From the NCBI GenBank assembly GCA_007116685.1, contig SKIC01000236.1, positions 1 to 7,889 of the forward strand: a DNA stretch of 7,889 bases. The letters are read 5' to 3'. Source of the stretch: Balneolales bacterium (GTDB lineage: Bacteria > Bacteroidota > Rhodothermia > Balneolales > Natronogracilivirgulaceae). A program made the translations under genes and the position numbers. The notes under the pieces are model-generated. The model was not told the origin of the DNA. It did no database searches and saw only the letters and a list, made by a program, of their open reading frames with translations. Below, in pieces: positions 1-7,200 of the stretch; the stretch's first letter is position 1, and each line of letters opens with the position of its first letter.

Positions 1-100
1 ATTTTGAATCCGATTCTGTTTGTATATTAATAATAGCTGCTATAGTGAAATCGCTTATTTGTACAGCCTCTTAAAATAAAAAAAATCGTGCTTAGTATCT
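1..100. other. Upstream flank without a recognisable gene
   Basis: AT-rich leader before the first gene. I see no coding frame, RNA gene or convincing hairpin. A TTTG at 58-61 could be a -33 box, but it lies about 34 bases from the TATCTTTG at 96-103, too far for the usual spacing of about 19-20. Confidence 0.5.
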
Positions 101-103
101 TTG
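96..103 (+). promoter_or_regulatory. Possible Bacteroidota -10 box (TATCTTTG) overlapping the TTG start
   Basis: TATCTTTG is an exact match to the TAnnTTTG -10 element used by the primary sigma factor of Bacteroidota. It overlaps the only available start codon (TTG at 101-103) of the phosphopantetheinyl transferase gene. No good TTTG -33 partner lies at the expected distance; TTAAAA at 71-76 is a poor substitute. It is either a chance match or a sign that the real 5' end and start differ from the one given here. Confidence 0.25.
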
Positions 104-685
104 AAAATCCTTGAGCTAAAATATCCCGATTCAGACCCTGAACAAAAACTCTACCTCCATGAAATTGAGGAGACTGGAGTCACAGGGAGGGAGACAGAGA
201 AATCCAAAATAATCTCGTCCATTATTCAGGATTTTTCGGGTAGAAGCGATGCTGTACTGCACAAAGAAGCCTCGGGGAAGCCGTTTGCAAAAATCGGAGA
301 CCAAAAAATCGAGATATCCATATCGCATACCGGAGCTTTATTATTGGTAGCCTGTCATAGTTCGAAATCTGTTGGTGTTGATCTGGAAAAGTCGGATAGA
401 AAAGTAATGGAAGCACTTCGCCGACGAATGCGTAACTCCGAAGAATTAGAATCCGATATAGCTTTATTGACCAACATACAAATATGGACAGCAAAAGAGG
501 CTGTGTTAAAATGTATGGGGACAGGATTACGCTACCCCATGCGAAAAATCAGATTATTCAGAGCCGAATCGCAATGGAAAGCCGAAGCAGAGGGAAAGCT
601 TTTTAAGCTAGGATATATGACTTTCAGGGAGTTTCAAATTGCGGTAGCAACTCTTGAATCAGAATCTCAGTTGTCCAAAAAATAA
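101..685 (+). CDS. 4'-phosphopantetheinyl transferase, Sfp-type
   Basis: Transfers the phosphopantetheine arm of coenzyme A to a conserved serine of acyl- or peptidyl-carrier proteins, making them active; cytosolic. The 194-residue protein has the family's motifs in order: GKPF at 59-62, SHT at 75-77, VGVDLE at 91-96 (Asp94 and Glu96 as Mg ligands) and WTAKEAVLK at 129-137 (Glu133 the third acidic ligand, Lys137), followed by the G-T-G of the C-terminal motif. It is a little shorter than the roughly 220-240 residues of classical Sfp, but all catalytic residues are present. The start is TTG: an in-frame stop lies at 77-79, no ATG or GTG lies between in frame, and the first internal Met (103) is past the active site. 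No carrier protein or synthase gene is nearby, so the target cannot be told. A stand-alone housekeeping role is as likely as one in secondary metabolism. Confidence 0.88.
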   Translation: MKILELKYPDSDPEQKLYLHEIEETGVTGRETEKSKIISSIIQDFSGRSDAVLHKEASGKPFAKIGDQKIEISISHTGALLLVACHSSKSVGVDLEKSDRKVMEALRRRMRNSEELESDIALLTNIQIWTAKEAVLKCMGTGLRYPMRKIRLFRAESQWKAEAEGKLFKLGYMTFREFQIAVATLESESQLSKK

Positions 686-773
686 TCTACGGAAGAATAA
701 ACTCTTAATTACTTAGTGGTAGAACTCTTAAACAGCCAAATAGGATAAATCCGCCTTGGTGGATGGATAATCA
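686..773. other. Gene-free lead-in to hairpin array, with one small hairpin
   Basis: No coding frame. The 8-mer AACTCTTA occurs at 700-707 and 723-730. A short hairpin lies at 749-764 (ATCCGC / GTGGAT, loop CTTG, one G-T wobble). It has no following T-run, so it is not a good intrinsic terminator for the upstream gene. It may be a degraded member of the array that follows. Confidence 0.4.
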
Positions 774-795
774 GCCTGAGTATTCATGCTCAGGC
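774..795. repeat. Hairpin H1, left copy (GCCTGAG / CTCAGGC)
   Basis: A 7-bp stem, extendable to 9 bp with one G-T pair, around the loop TTCA. It matches the two right-array copies (7679-7700 and 7852-7873) except for one paired change: the fourth stem pair is T-A here and A-T there. The downstream linker GCGAAGAAGCAAGA (794-807) differs from the right copies by a single base. Confidence 0.75.
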
Positions 796-820
796 GAAGA
801 AGCAAGACTCTCAGTCCAAA

Positions 821-849
821 CAACCCAAACATGAATGTTTGAGATGTTG
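821..849. repeat. Hairpin H2, left copy, partly decayed
   Basis: The core CAAACA-TGAA-TGTTTG (826-841) is perfect. The outer CAAC (821-824) can still pair with GTTG (846-849) across an internal loop (CC-side base against AGAT). The right-array counterpart (7726-7751) is an uninterrupted 11-bp stem, so this copy seems to have decayed on its 3' side. Confidence 0.65.
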
Positions 850-878
850 TGTTCCGCGGCTTAGGCCGAAATTAAATA

Positions 879-956
879 CGCAGTCGTCCCCGACTGCGAT
901 AGTGTACAAATCGCGGACGATTTGTTATTTACTACCGGACGTCGAGGACGACGTCC
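879..956. repeat. Three hairpins with a common TCG-NGGA-CGA apex
   Basis: H4 (879-898, stem CGCAGTCG, loop TCCC, which is GGGA on the minus strand), H5 (906-925, stem ACAAATCG, loop CGGA) and H6 (937-956, stem GGACGTCG, loop AGGA) each have a perfect 8-bp stem and a 4-nt loop. When H4 is read on the minus strand, all three share the apex TCG-NGGA-CGA. The five lower base pairs differ completely between them. H4 is inverted relative to H5 and H6. Confidence 0.75.
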
Positions 957-985
957 TGCACATTTGTAGGTCATACGCCACGGGC

Positions 986-1014
986 GCACAGGTACGCCAG
1001 AGGTGTACCTGTGC
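986..1014. repeat. Long-stem hairpin H7
   Basis: A perfect 10-bp stem GCACAGGTAC (986-995) / GTACCTGTGC (1005-1014) encloses 9 nt that can add up to three more pairs (one G-T). It is the longest stem in the left array and the last element before the promoter at 1067. It has no T-run on either side, so it is not a classical terminator. Confidence 0.65.
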
Positions 1015-1066
1015 TTTGGCTGTAAATCCGAATAAAAATTAGCACAATCTTATCGAATCCATTTCG

Positions 1067-1076
1067 TAACTTTGCA
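1067..1076 (+). promoter_or_regulatory. Bacteroidota-type -10 element (TAACTTTGCA)
   Basis: TAACTTTG fits the TAnnTTTG consensus exactly and is followed by the CA often seen after it. It lies 42 bases before the ATG at 1119, which would leave a short 5' UTR of about 35 nt. The -33 region is weak: TTAGCA at 1039-1044 is the nearest candidate, about 22 bases away. It would drive the three-gene operon. It lies outside the hairpin array, so the array is upstream of the transcript. Confidence 0.6.
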
Positions 1077-1118
1077 AAGTCGCACAAAACATTAGGTATT
1101 TTAGAAATCAGCATCACT

Positions 1119-1877
1119 ATGGAAAACACAGGAATTTCGTTCTCTGAGGAACAGATAAAAGCACATATAGAAGCCCTTCCAAGCCCTCGCAGTAATGGTG
1201 TAAAAATCATTTTTGCTCCAACACATATCACAGAAAATAATCTGGAACAGGTATGTAATTTGTACCGGGAAGTGGTGGGTTTTCATTTTGATACGGTGGT
1301 AGTGATAGAGCCCTATCATGCTGAGCTTCCTAAAAAAATACCGATGGCTTCTTTCGCTGAATTTTATACTCCTTTCGGAAGCGTACCTGCCAATGAAAAA
1401 CTTCGTGATGAATTTTGCGATGAAGACGACGATTTCTTTATCGATGATTCCGGTGTGCATCCAAATATGTGTTTCAACGACCACCTGGGTGTTTTGAAAG
1501 TTATCATGGAGAGAGATTTTAACGCCGTTTCTGTTCAGTTGGCTGATGACAGCACTTCCATCGTACGCGAATTATCGTCTGTAATATCCGAACTCATTTT
1601 TGGTAGAAATATCCTGGTTATATTCTGTTGCGATTTACAGCCTGATTTCGTGAATGAATTCGAGCAAATGAAAAGTATTTTGGCCAGTGGCGACATTTCA
1701 AGATTGATGAACTACACCAACAGCGGTAAATCAAAAATTGACGGTGTTGGCGTTTTTATTGCGGGCGCATTAGTGGCTAAAGATTGGGAATTGGATCTCA
1801 CTTTCATCACCGAAAAATTTGAGCACATGCGGGGAACAAGCCTGATTGCCGGATTTGCAGGTTTTCAAAAAAACTGA
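1119..1877 (+). CDS. Divergent Memo-family protein (AmmeMemoRadiSam protein B-like)
   Basis: A 252-residue protein that resembles the Memo family (related to LigB-type extradiol dioxygenases) by motif order. APTH at 33-36 sits where PHAGY is expected. VVVIEPYH at 60-67 stands for the usual VVVLGPSH. YTPFG at 83-87 corresponds to the (Y)TPLG segment. HPNMCFNDH at 114-122 lies in the EHS region. ILVIFCCDLQP at 165-175 stands for the late vvSSDlSH strand. His36 and His67 are candidate metal ligands. The SSDxSH motif is altered to CCDLQP, losing its serines and histidine, so activity may be changed or lost. Memo proteins in prokaryotes often accompany AMMECR1 and radical SAM partners, and neither is here. 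Human MEMO1 binds copper; bacterial roles are unclear. The assignment is by eye. It is first in an operon, 3 nt before the next gene. Confidence 0.6.
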   Translation: MENTGISFSEEQIKAHIEALPSPRSNGVKIIFAPTHITENNLEQVCNLYREVVGFHFDTVVVIEPYHAELPKKIPMASFAEFYTPFGSVPANEKLRDEFCDEDDDFFIDDSGVHPNMCFNDHLGVLKVIMERDFNAVSVQLADDSTSIVRELSSVISELIFGRNILVIFCCDLQPDFVNEFEQMKSILASGDISRLMNYTNSGKSKIDGVGVFIAGALVAKDWELDLTFITEKFEHMRGTSLIAGFAGFQKN

Positions 1878-1880
1878 TTT

Positions 1881-2705
1881 ATGCCTGAGTTACCGTCCAT
1901 CACCATAATTGGTACAGGAGCGGTTGGGTCGTCTCTGGCAATTGCTTTGCACGATGCGGGCTACAGGTTAATGTCTTTAATCAATAAATCTACTGATAAG
2001 GCTCAGGATTTACTTGAAAGACTTGGTGCTCAAATTCCGATATCCCATACAATTAGTGATGTTCAAGTTGGAGATGTAGTATTTGTCTGCCTGCCTGATG
2101 ATACCTTAGGGAATTATTCCAAAGAGATACAAAAAGTGCCGAATTTAGCCGGCAAAACCGTATTCCACACATCGGGAGTTCATGCCGCAGTGGATGTTTT
2201 TTCGGATTTGGCGGAAGCCGGCACCGAAATTGGCTCAACACACCCACTTCAGACCTTCACCAAAGATACTCTGGCCACGTTCAAAGACGTATGGGTTTCG
2301 CTAAATGGTTCAGATAAAGCAATAAGTCTTGGCAGAGAACTATTCACAAATCTGGGTTCAAAAACCTTCGAAATCGGCAATCAAGAAAAAGTACGATTTC
2401 ATACCGCAGCCGTGATGGTTTGCAATTATTACGTGGCTTTGGTAAAGGCGGCGGAAGATTTGGCCGGTATCTCAAATCCTTCACTCAAAGAATTAATGAT
2501 GCCGCTGATGCGTCAGACGCTCACCAATATTTCCGAAAAAGAACTGTCAAATGCCTTAACCGGTCCGGTAGCGAGGGGAGATTTGGGAACCATTAAGAAA
2601 CATTTGGCCGCGATGCCGGATGAAAAATCAAGAGATTTATATCTGATTTTGGGTCATTATGCCGCTACTTTGACCAATCATGATGATGTTAAGAGTTTTT
2701 TTTGA
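1881..2705 (+). CDS. Rossmann-like and DUF2520 domain protein
   Basis: A 274-residue protein with two parts. The N-terminal Rossmann domain (about 6-130) opens with ITIIGTGAVGSSLA, the GxGxxG dinucleotide-binding loop at 11-16, and carries the family signature GSTHPLQTF at 118-126. The helical C-terminal DUF2520 domain (about 140-270) has HTAAVMVCNYYVAL at 174-187 and ALTGPVARGD at 225-234. The overall plan resembles NAD(P)-dependent reductases such as pyrroline-5-carboxylate or ketopantoate reductase, and the C-terminal domain is probably involved in dimerisation. The substrate is unknown for this family. Length is typical and the frame is intact. The start is ATG 3 nt after the preceding stop. 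The next gene begins 7 nt after its own stop, so this is the middle gene of a probable operon. Confidence 0.9.
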   Translation: MPELPSITIIGTGAVGSSLAIALHDAGYRLMSLINKSTDKAQDLLERLGAQIPISHTISDVQVGDVVFVCLPDDTLGNYSKEIQKVPNLAGKTVFHTSGVHAAVDVFSDLAEAGTEIGSTHPLQTFTKDTLATFKDVWVSLNGSDKAISLGRELFTNLGSKTFEIGNQEKVRFHTAAVMVCNYYVALVKAAEDLAGISNPSLKELMMPLMRQTLTNISEKELSNALTGPVARGDLGTIKKHLAAMPDEKSRDLYLILGHYAATLTNHDDVKSFF

Positions 2706-2712
2706 GGATTAG

Positions 2713-3039
2713 ATGACTGATAAAAAAGATTACTACCAACGAGTGTACGATATCGTAGCCCAAATCCCATATGGCAAAGTAACTACCTACGGAGCTATTG
2801 CTGAGCATCTTGGAATCAGAAGTGGGGCGCGATTAGTGGGCTGGGCTTTAAATAAAACACTGGAATCCGGTCAGGATCAGGAATTACCTTGCCACAGAGT
2901 GGTAAACAGATTGGGTCAGCTGAGCGGGAAAGCCTATTTCGGCGGGAATGTGATGGAAGAACGCCTAAAGCAGGAGGGGATTTCCTTTACCGATAAAGAT
3001 ACGGTGGATATAGAAAAGCATTTTTGGAAACCGGAATAG
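2713..3039 (+). CDS. MGMT family (alkyltransferase-like) protein with intact PCHR cysteine
   Basis: A 108-residue protein made only of the DNA-binding/active-site domain of O6-alkylguanine-DNA alkyltransferases, without the N-terminal domain of Ogt or human MGMT. Visible landmarks are Tyr26 in VTTYGAIA of the helix-turn-helix, the Arg finger Arg40 in SGARLVGWALNK, the active-site motif PCHRV with Cys60, and Glu82/83 near the position of the glutamate in the Cys-His-water-Glu relay. Short proteins of this size usually belong to the ATL group, where the cysteine is replaced (for example PWHR), and they flag O6-alkylguanine for nucleotide excision repair. This one keeps the cysteine, so true dealkylation is possible. 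AGGA at 2705-2708, 4 nt before the ATG, is a plausible but tightly spaced ribosome site overlapping the upstream stop. Last gene of the operon. Confidence 0.9.
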   Translation: MTDKKDYYQRVYDIVAQIPYGKVTTYGAIAEHLGIRSGARLVGWALNKTLESGQDQELPCHRVVNRLGQLSGKAYFGGNVMEERLKQEGISFTDKDTVDIEKHFWKPE

Positions 3040-3063
3040 ATAGAACCTATTTCTAGATAGTCA
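3040..3063. other. Convergent gap, with a weak hairpin
   Basis: Only 24 bases separate the ends of the two converging transcription units. TAGAA (3041-3045) can pair with TTCTA (3051-3055) around CCTAT. The stem is short, AT-rich and has no T-run, so it is at best a weak terminator. Transcripts from the two sides may overlap. Confidence 0.3.
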
Positions 3064-4272
3064 TCAACCAACACGATCACCAATTATACAGATTAACTCA
3101 CCCTGCGCATTGGTCGTAAAAATGAGATGTGCTTGCTCGCCCATCTGTAATCTGAAATCTTTGAATAATTGGGCTACTGTTTTCGGAAAATCCCGCTTGT
3201 GGATATGTACCTTTTCCAAATGATGCTGCCGCAGATACTTTTTTAGAATTTTCGGCTTAAAAGGCAGGATTTCCCGAATGCGATAGACTGTTCCGGGAAA
3301 GTACTCAGGCTGCTTTTTTGAAATTAAGTAATCAACACGCTGAGTAAATTTTATAGCGTTGAAATCGTCTGATATATAATCACTTAATTGAGCCTTGATG
3401 ATTGCGGCATCGGGTTCAAGAAGAAAATCGCCGGCATTTATTTTGCAATCATCTAGCCTAAAATCACTCAGAGATTTTTGTGATTCAGCTTTATAAACTA
3501 TCTCACCTTCATCATTCAATAAAATGGCTGCAATTTCAGGTTTTTTGGGAATGTCCTGATCCCACTCTGCAATGATTTCCTTTACTTCTCCACGCACTGA
3601 AATCACCAATATCTTACTCAGTCCGGGTAATTCTCTTTCCAACTGCTTCAAATCGTACATCGGCGAAAGTTTTACCGCTATTTTTCCAGCCAGAGAAGTG
3701 AGTTTGGGCCACAAAGCAATCACATCAGGCTCGCAATCCGAGAGTCGTACAAATCTTTGGTTTTCATCTCTGCGGGAGGGATCGAAATAAATTAAATCGA
3801 CATCTTCTATTTCGCTGTGTAAGATTTCTTCCGCTCGTTTTTGATGATGATCGATATTCGATATCCCCAAAACATGATGATTGTGCTTCGCAAGTTCGAA
3901 AGGAATGGTGTCCGGCTCGGTATAGAGTACGGTTTCGAAGCTTTTGTGAAACGCAATACTGTCCATTCCCAATCCACCGGTAAGGTCCAGCGCTAACTTC
4001 CCCGAGTAACGCTGACTTTTGAAATTCATGAGCGCTTCGCCGGACGATTGTTCAATCGCTTTTCGGGTGTACATCAAGCCGGATGTATGCAGGCTTGGAA
4101 ATTTGCTTGCAGCTCTCTGATAGCAATCGAGTAGAGCCGAAAGTTCAGCAATCGGATGCTCGGTTTTTCCTGATAATTTCAAAGCAAACTCAGCGGGTGA
4201 AAGATGTGCGTGCTCTTCAAGTAATCGCTGAGCCGATTCTTCGCTTAGTTCTTTTATCAGGGAAGCATTCAT
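3064..4272 (-). CDS. THUMP-like domain class I SAM-dependent methyltransferase
   Basis: A 402-residue putative RNA methyltransferase. An N-terminal helical region (1-90) precedes a Rossmann-type methyltransferase core. That core has the SAM-binding motif I LALDLTGGLGMDS at 93-105, an acidic residue after the second strand (YTEPD, 117-121), and the motif-IV signature DLIYFDPSRRDE at 159-170, the DPxRR form typical of the THUMP-like family and not the DPPWGG of trimethylguanosine synthases. KLSPMYD (201-207) and SVRGEVKEI (225-233) follow. The C-terminal part (about 325-400), with VYRIREILPFKPKILKKYL, fits the THUMP-like RNA-binding domain. The target base and RNA are unknown. The ATG at 4272 overlaps the mfd stop in an ATGA, which indicates translational coupling with mfd. 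An ordinary-length, intact gene. Confidence 0.85.
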   Translation of the reverse strand: MNASLIKELSEESAQRLLEEHAHLSPAEFALKLSGKTEHPIAELSALLDCYQRAASKFPSLHTSGLMYTRKAIEQSSGEALMNFKSQRYSGKLALDLTGGLGMDSIAFHKSFETVLYTEPDTIPFELAKHNHHVLGISNIDHHQKRAEEILHSEIEDVDLIYFDPSRRDENQRFVRLSDCEPDVIALWPKLTSLAGKIAVKLSPMYDLKQLERELPGLSKILVISVRGEVKEIIAEWDQDIPKKPEIAAILLNDEGEIVYKAESQKSLSDFRLDDCKINAGDFLLEPDAAIIKAQLSDYISDDFNAIKFTQRVDYLISKKQPEYFPGTVYRIREILPFKPKILKKYLRQHHLEKVHIHKRDFPKTVAQLFKDFRLQMGEQAHLIFTTNAQGELICIIGDRVG

Positions 4273-7200
4273 TTTGAAATTTCTTCAAGAAACTGCAAAG
4301 CACTTTTGGCATCCGGAATGTGCTGGACTACAAAGCGAATGGCGTCGTCTTTTTGTACAAGCTGATATTTACCTTTCGCCTTAGCATCCATAATGGCCAT
4401 CATTTTCTGTAAGCCACCATTTTGATAGAATTCTTTCGCAGCCTCAGATTCGCTTTTACTGGGCGGACTCTGCAACCACATTCTATCGGCACGGATAATC
4501 ACTTTATGAATGAGCAGGCGAGAAGCAAGTAATTTGATTTTGGAGGCCAAAATCAGGGATGTGGCTTCATTCGGCAATTTGCCAAATCTGTCCTCAATTT
4601 CTTTCTCCCAATCATTGATTTCCTCCATCTTTTTGGACGAAGCCAATCTGCGATAAAGATTTAATCGCTCCACGCTGTCCTCTACATACCAGGCCGGCAG
4701 AAGGGCAGGTAAATCAACCTCAACTACGGTTTCCGGCAGATCGATATCCATCGGAAGTTCATCAAACATGCCCTTGAACTCGGTTTCTTTGAGTTCTTTT
4801 ACGGCATCATTCAGGATTTTGGTGTAGAGCTCAAATCCGATATCGCTTATAAATCCACTTTGTTCTGCTCCAAGGATGTCTCCGGCGCCACGAATATCCA
4901 AATCTCTCATGGCGATATTGAATCCGGATCCCAAATCAGAAAATTCTTCGAGCGCCATTAATCTTCGGCGGGATTCCATCGTCAGCGCTTGCATTGGAGG
5001 CGTAATCAAATAACAATAGGCCTTACGATTGGAGCGCCCAACCCGGCCGCGCAACTGATGCAGTTCAGAAAGACCAAACTGATGCGCATTGTTGATGATT
5101 ATCGTGTTCGCATTGGCGATATCTATTCCATTTTCAACGATATTTGTGGAGACAAGAACATCAAATTTGTTGTGGTAAAAATCGTAGATGATTTTTTCGA
5201 GCGTGGTTCCGGGCATTTGTCCGTGTGCCGATTTTACCCGTACTTCAGGCACCAATTGGCGAATCATTTCTCCCACTTCCTCGATATTTTTTACCCTGTT
5301 ATGGATAAAGAAAACCTGTCCACCACGGCTAATTTCCTGACTGATAGCATCACGCAAAAGCTGAGTATCAAAACTATGGATTTGTGTAGTAACAGGCTGT
5401 CGGTTTGGGGGAGGCGTATTAATGATACTGAGATCTCTGGCGCCCATCAGTGAAAACTGCAAGGTTCTTGGGATAGGAGTGGCCGTCATAGTTAAAACAT
5501 CAACGGTGGCACGCAACGCTTTGATTTTTTCTTTAGTAGCTACACCAAAACGCTGTTCTTCGTCAATAATCAACAAACCGAGATCTTTGAATTGCACATC
5601 TTTTGACGTGATTCTGTGCGTACCGATTACGACATCAACCGTACCTTCTTTCGCTCGTTTTAAGGTATTTTTGATTTCTTCTTTGGATCGAAATCTGTTT
5701 AAACAACGCACTTCAACCCCAAATTTCCCCATGCGCTCTTCAAAGGTTTTGGTGTGCTGGTCGGCCAGAATGGTGGTAGGAACGAGCACGGCAACTTGTT
5801 TCCCATCCATCACGGCTTTGAAAGCGGCTCGAACGGCAACTTCCGTTTTACCAAATCCAACATCACCACAAACCAAGCGATCCATAGGCGTGGAGGATTC
5901 CATGTCCGATTTTACCGCCTCAATAGCTTTCATTTGGTCGGGCGTTTCTTCGAACATGAAATTGGCTTCCATCTCCATCTGCATGGCATTATCGAATGCG
6001 AAAGCGAACGCAGACTTTGCTTTACGTTCGGCGTAAAGTTTAATTAAATCACGTGCTATGTCCTTAACTCGTGATTTCGTTTTGGCTTTTTTACGCTGCC
6101 ATTCGCCGGAACCTAATTTGGTGATTTTGGGCTCCGTGCCGTCTTTTCCGGAGTATTTCTGCACTTTATGCAGACTGGATACATTAACGTAAAGAATGGA
6201 ATCCTGCTGATATCTGAGAGCAACCGCTTCTTGCTCACTGCCACGCACCATGATTTTTTTGAAACCGGCAAATTTCCCGATTCCATAATCAACGTGAACT
6301 ACGAAATCACCAATTTTGAGATCTTTAAGTTCTTTAAATGTGATACCACCACGAAATTTACGCTGCTTAGTTTTTGGGCGGTGGTATCGATTGAAAATCT
6401 GGTGATCCGTATATACGGCGATACCAATTTCTTTTAAGACAAAACCACGATGTATGGTTTCCAGACTTAAGTGATAGCGTAAATTGTCGTTGGGTTCACC
6501 AAGTAATTCTTCAAAACGGTCTCGCTGCCCGGGGCTATCGCATAAAATGTAGGTCTCAATCGCCATTTTGCTTAAGTCCTGAAGGTTGCTCTTCAGAATT
6601 TTTATCGAACCATTGAAATCCGGCTGTGGGCTTGCATCCAATGTGAAATGTTCATCAGGCCCGCGCACATCGCCCATACCACCGATTTGTATAAAACCAT
6701 GACTGTCTACAAACGACTGAAACTCAACCGGACTCAAAAACAGACTATCCGGTTCCGCGAGATTTTCCTTTTGTTTCTTCTGATGTTCGGCTTGGTGATA
6801 TAATTCGTTTAAGGTGTCGCGAACTAAGGGACCATTAACCAGAATTACCGTAGTATTTTCGTCAAAATAGGTGAGTAAACTCTGTTTCTCGGCGCCATTT
6901 AATCCCTGAATATTTGGAACCAACCGAACGCTATCCTGAAAAGAAACTGAGCGCTGAGTGTTTATATCAAATTCCCGTATGGAATCAATTTCTTCTCCAA
7001 AAAACTCAAGTCGCACCGGATATTCGCCCGAATAAGGAAAAATATCCAAAATACCACCTCTGAGCGCCAAATCCCCTGGTTCATCCACAAATTTCACATG
7101 CTGATAGCCTTGGTCAACTAAGATTTCAATAAGGTTTTGAGGATCAATTTCCTGCCCCTTATCCAACTTCAAGGATGCTTTTGCAAAAGATTCCGGTGAG

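Larger units (their letters stand above)
774..1014. repeat. Left intergenic hairpin array (REP/BIME-like)
   Basis: Seven consecutive stem-loops fill the gap between the transferase and Memo-like genes: H1 774-795, H2 826-841, H3 857-868 (CGGC-TTAG-GCCG), H4 879-898, H5 906-925, H6 937-956 and H7 986-1014. Stems are 4 to 13 bp, perfect or nearly so, and most loops are exactly 4 nt. H1 and H2 recur in the right-hand array (7676-7889), so this is a dispersed repeat family and not one local structure. The modular make-up and intergenic position fit repetitive extragenic palindromes moved by an IS200-like RAYT transposase. No such gene is present here, so that origin is an inference. A structured non-coding RNA is the main alternative. 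Confidence 0.75.

Noticed and set aside
749..764. Intrinsic terminator of the phosphopantetheinyl transferase gene
   Set aside because: A 6-bp stem with a G-T wobble, no T-tract after it, and 64 bases beyond the stop codon.
906..956. CsrA-sponge type RNA (GGA in hairpin loops)
   Set aside because: H5 and H6 show GGA loops on the plus strand, but H4 is in the opposite orientation. CsrA is not generally found in Bacteroidota and no promoter is evident for such an RNA.
774..1014. CRISPR array
   Set aside because: The units are self-complementary hairpins of differing sequence. There are no regular identical repeats with unique spacers and no cas genes.
774..1014. Integron attC site array
   Set aside because: No attC core (GTTRRRY/RYYYAAC) pairs and no gene cassettes lie between the hairpins.
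839..1042. 67-residue plus-strand open frame in the left array
   Set aside because: It runs straight through hairpins H2 to H7, has no recognisable domain, and its sequence is dictated by palindromes. Not a credible gene.
3041..3055. Bidirectional intrinsic terminator between the converging genes
   Set aside because: A 5-bp AT-rich stem without a T-run on either strand; too weak to call with confidence.
4989..6047. Plus-strand open frames of 97-204 residues opposite mfd
   Set aside because: They are antisense shadows of the strongly conserved Mfd motor domain and show no motifs of their own.
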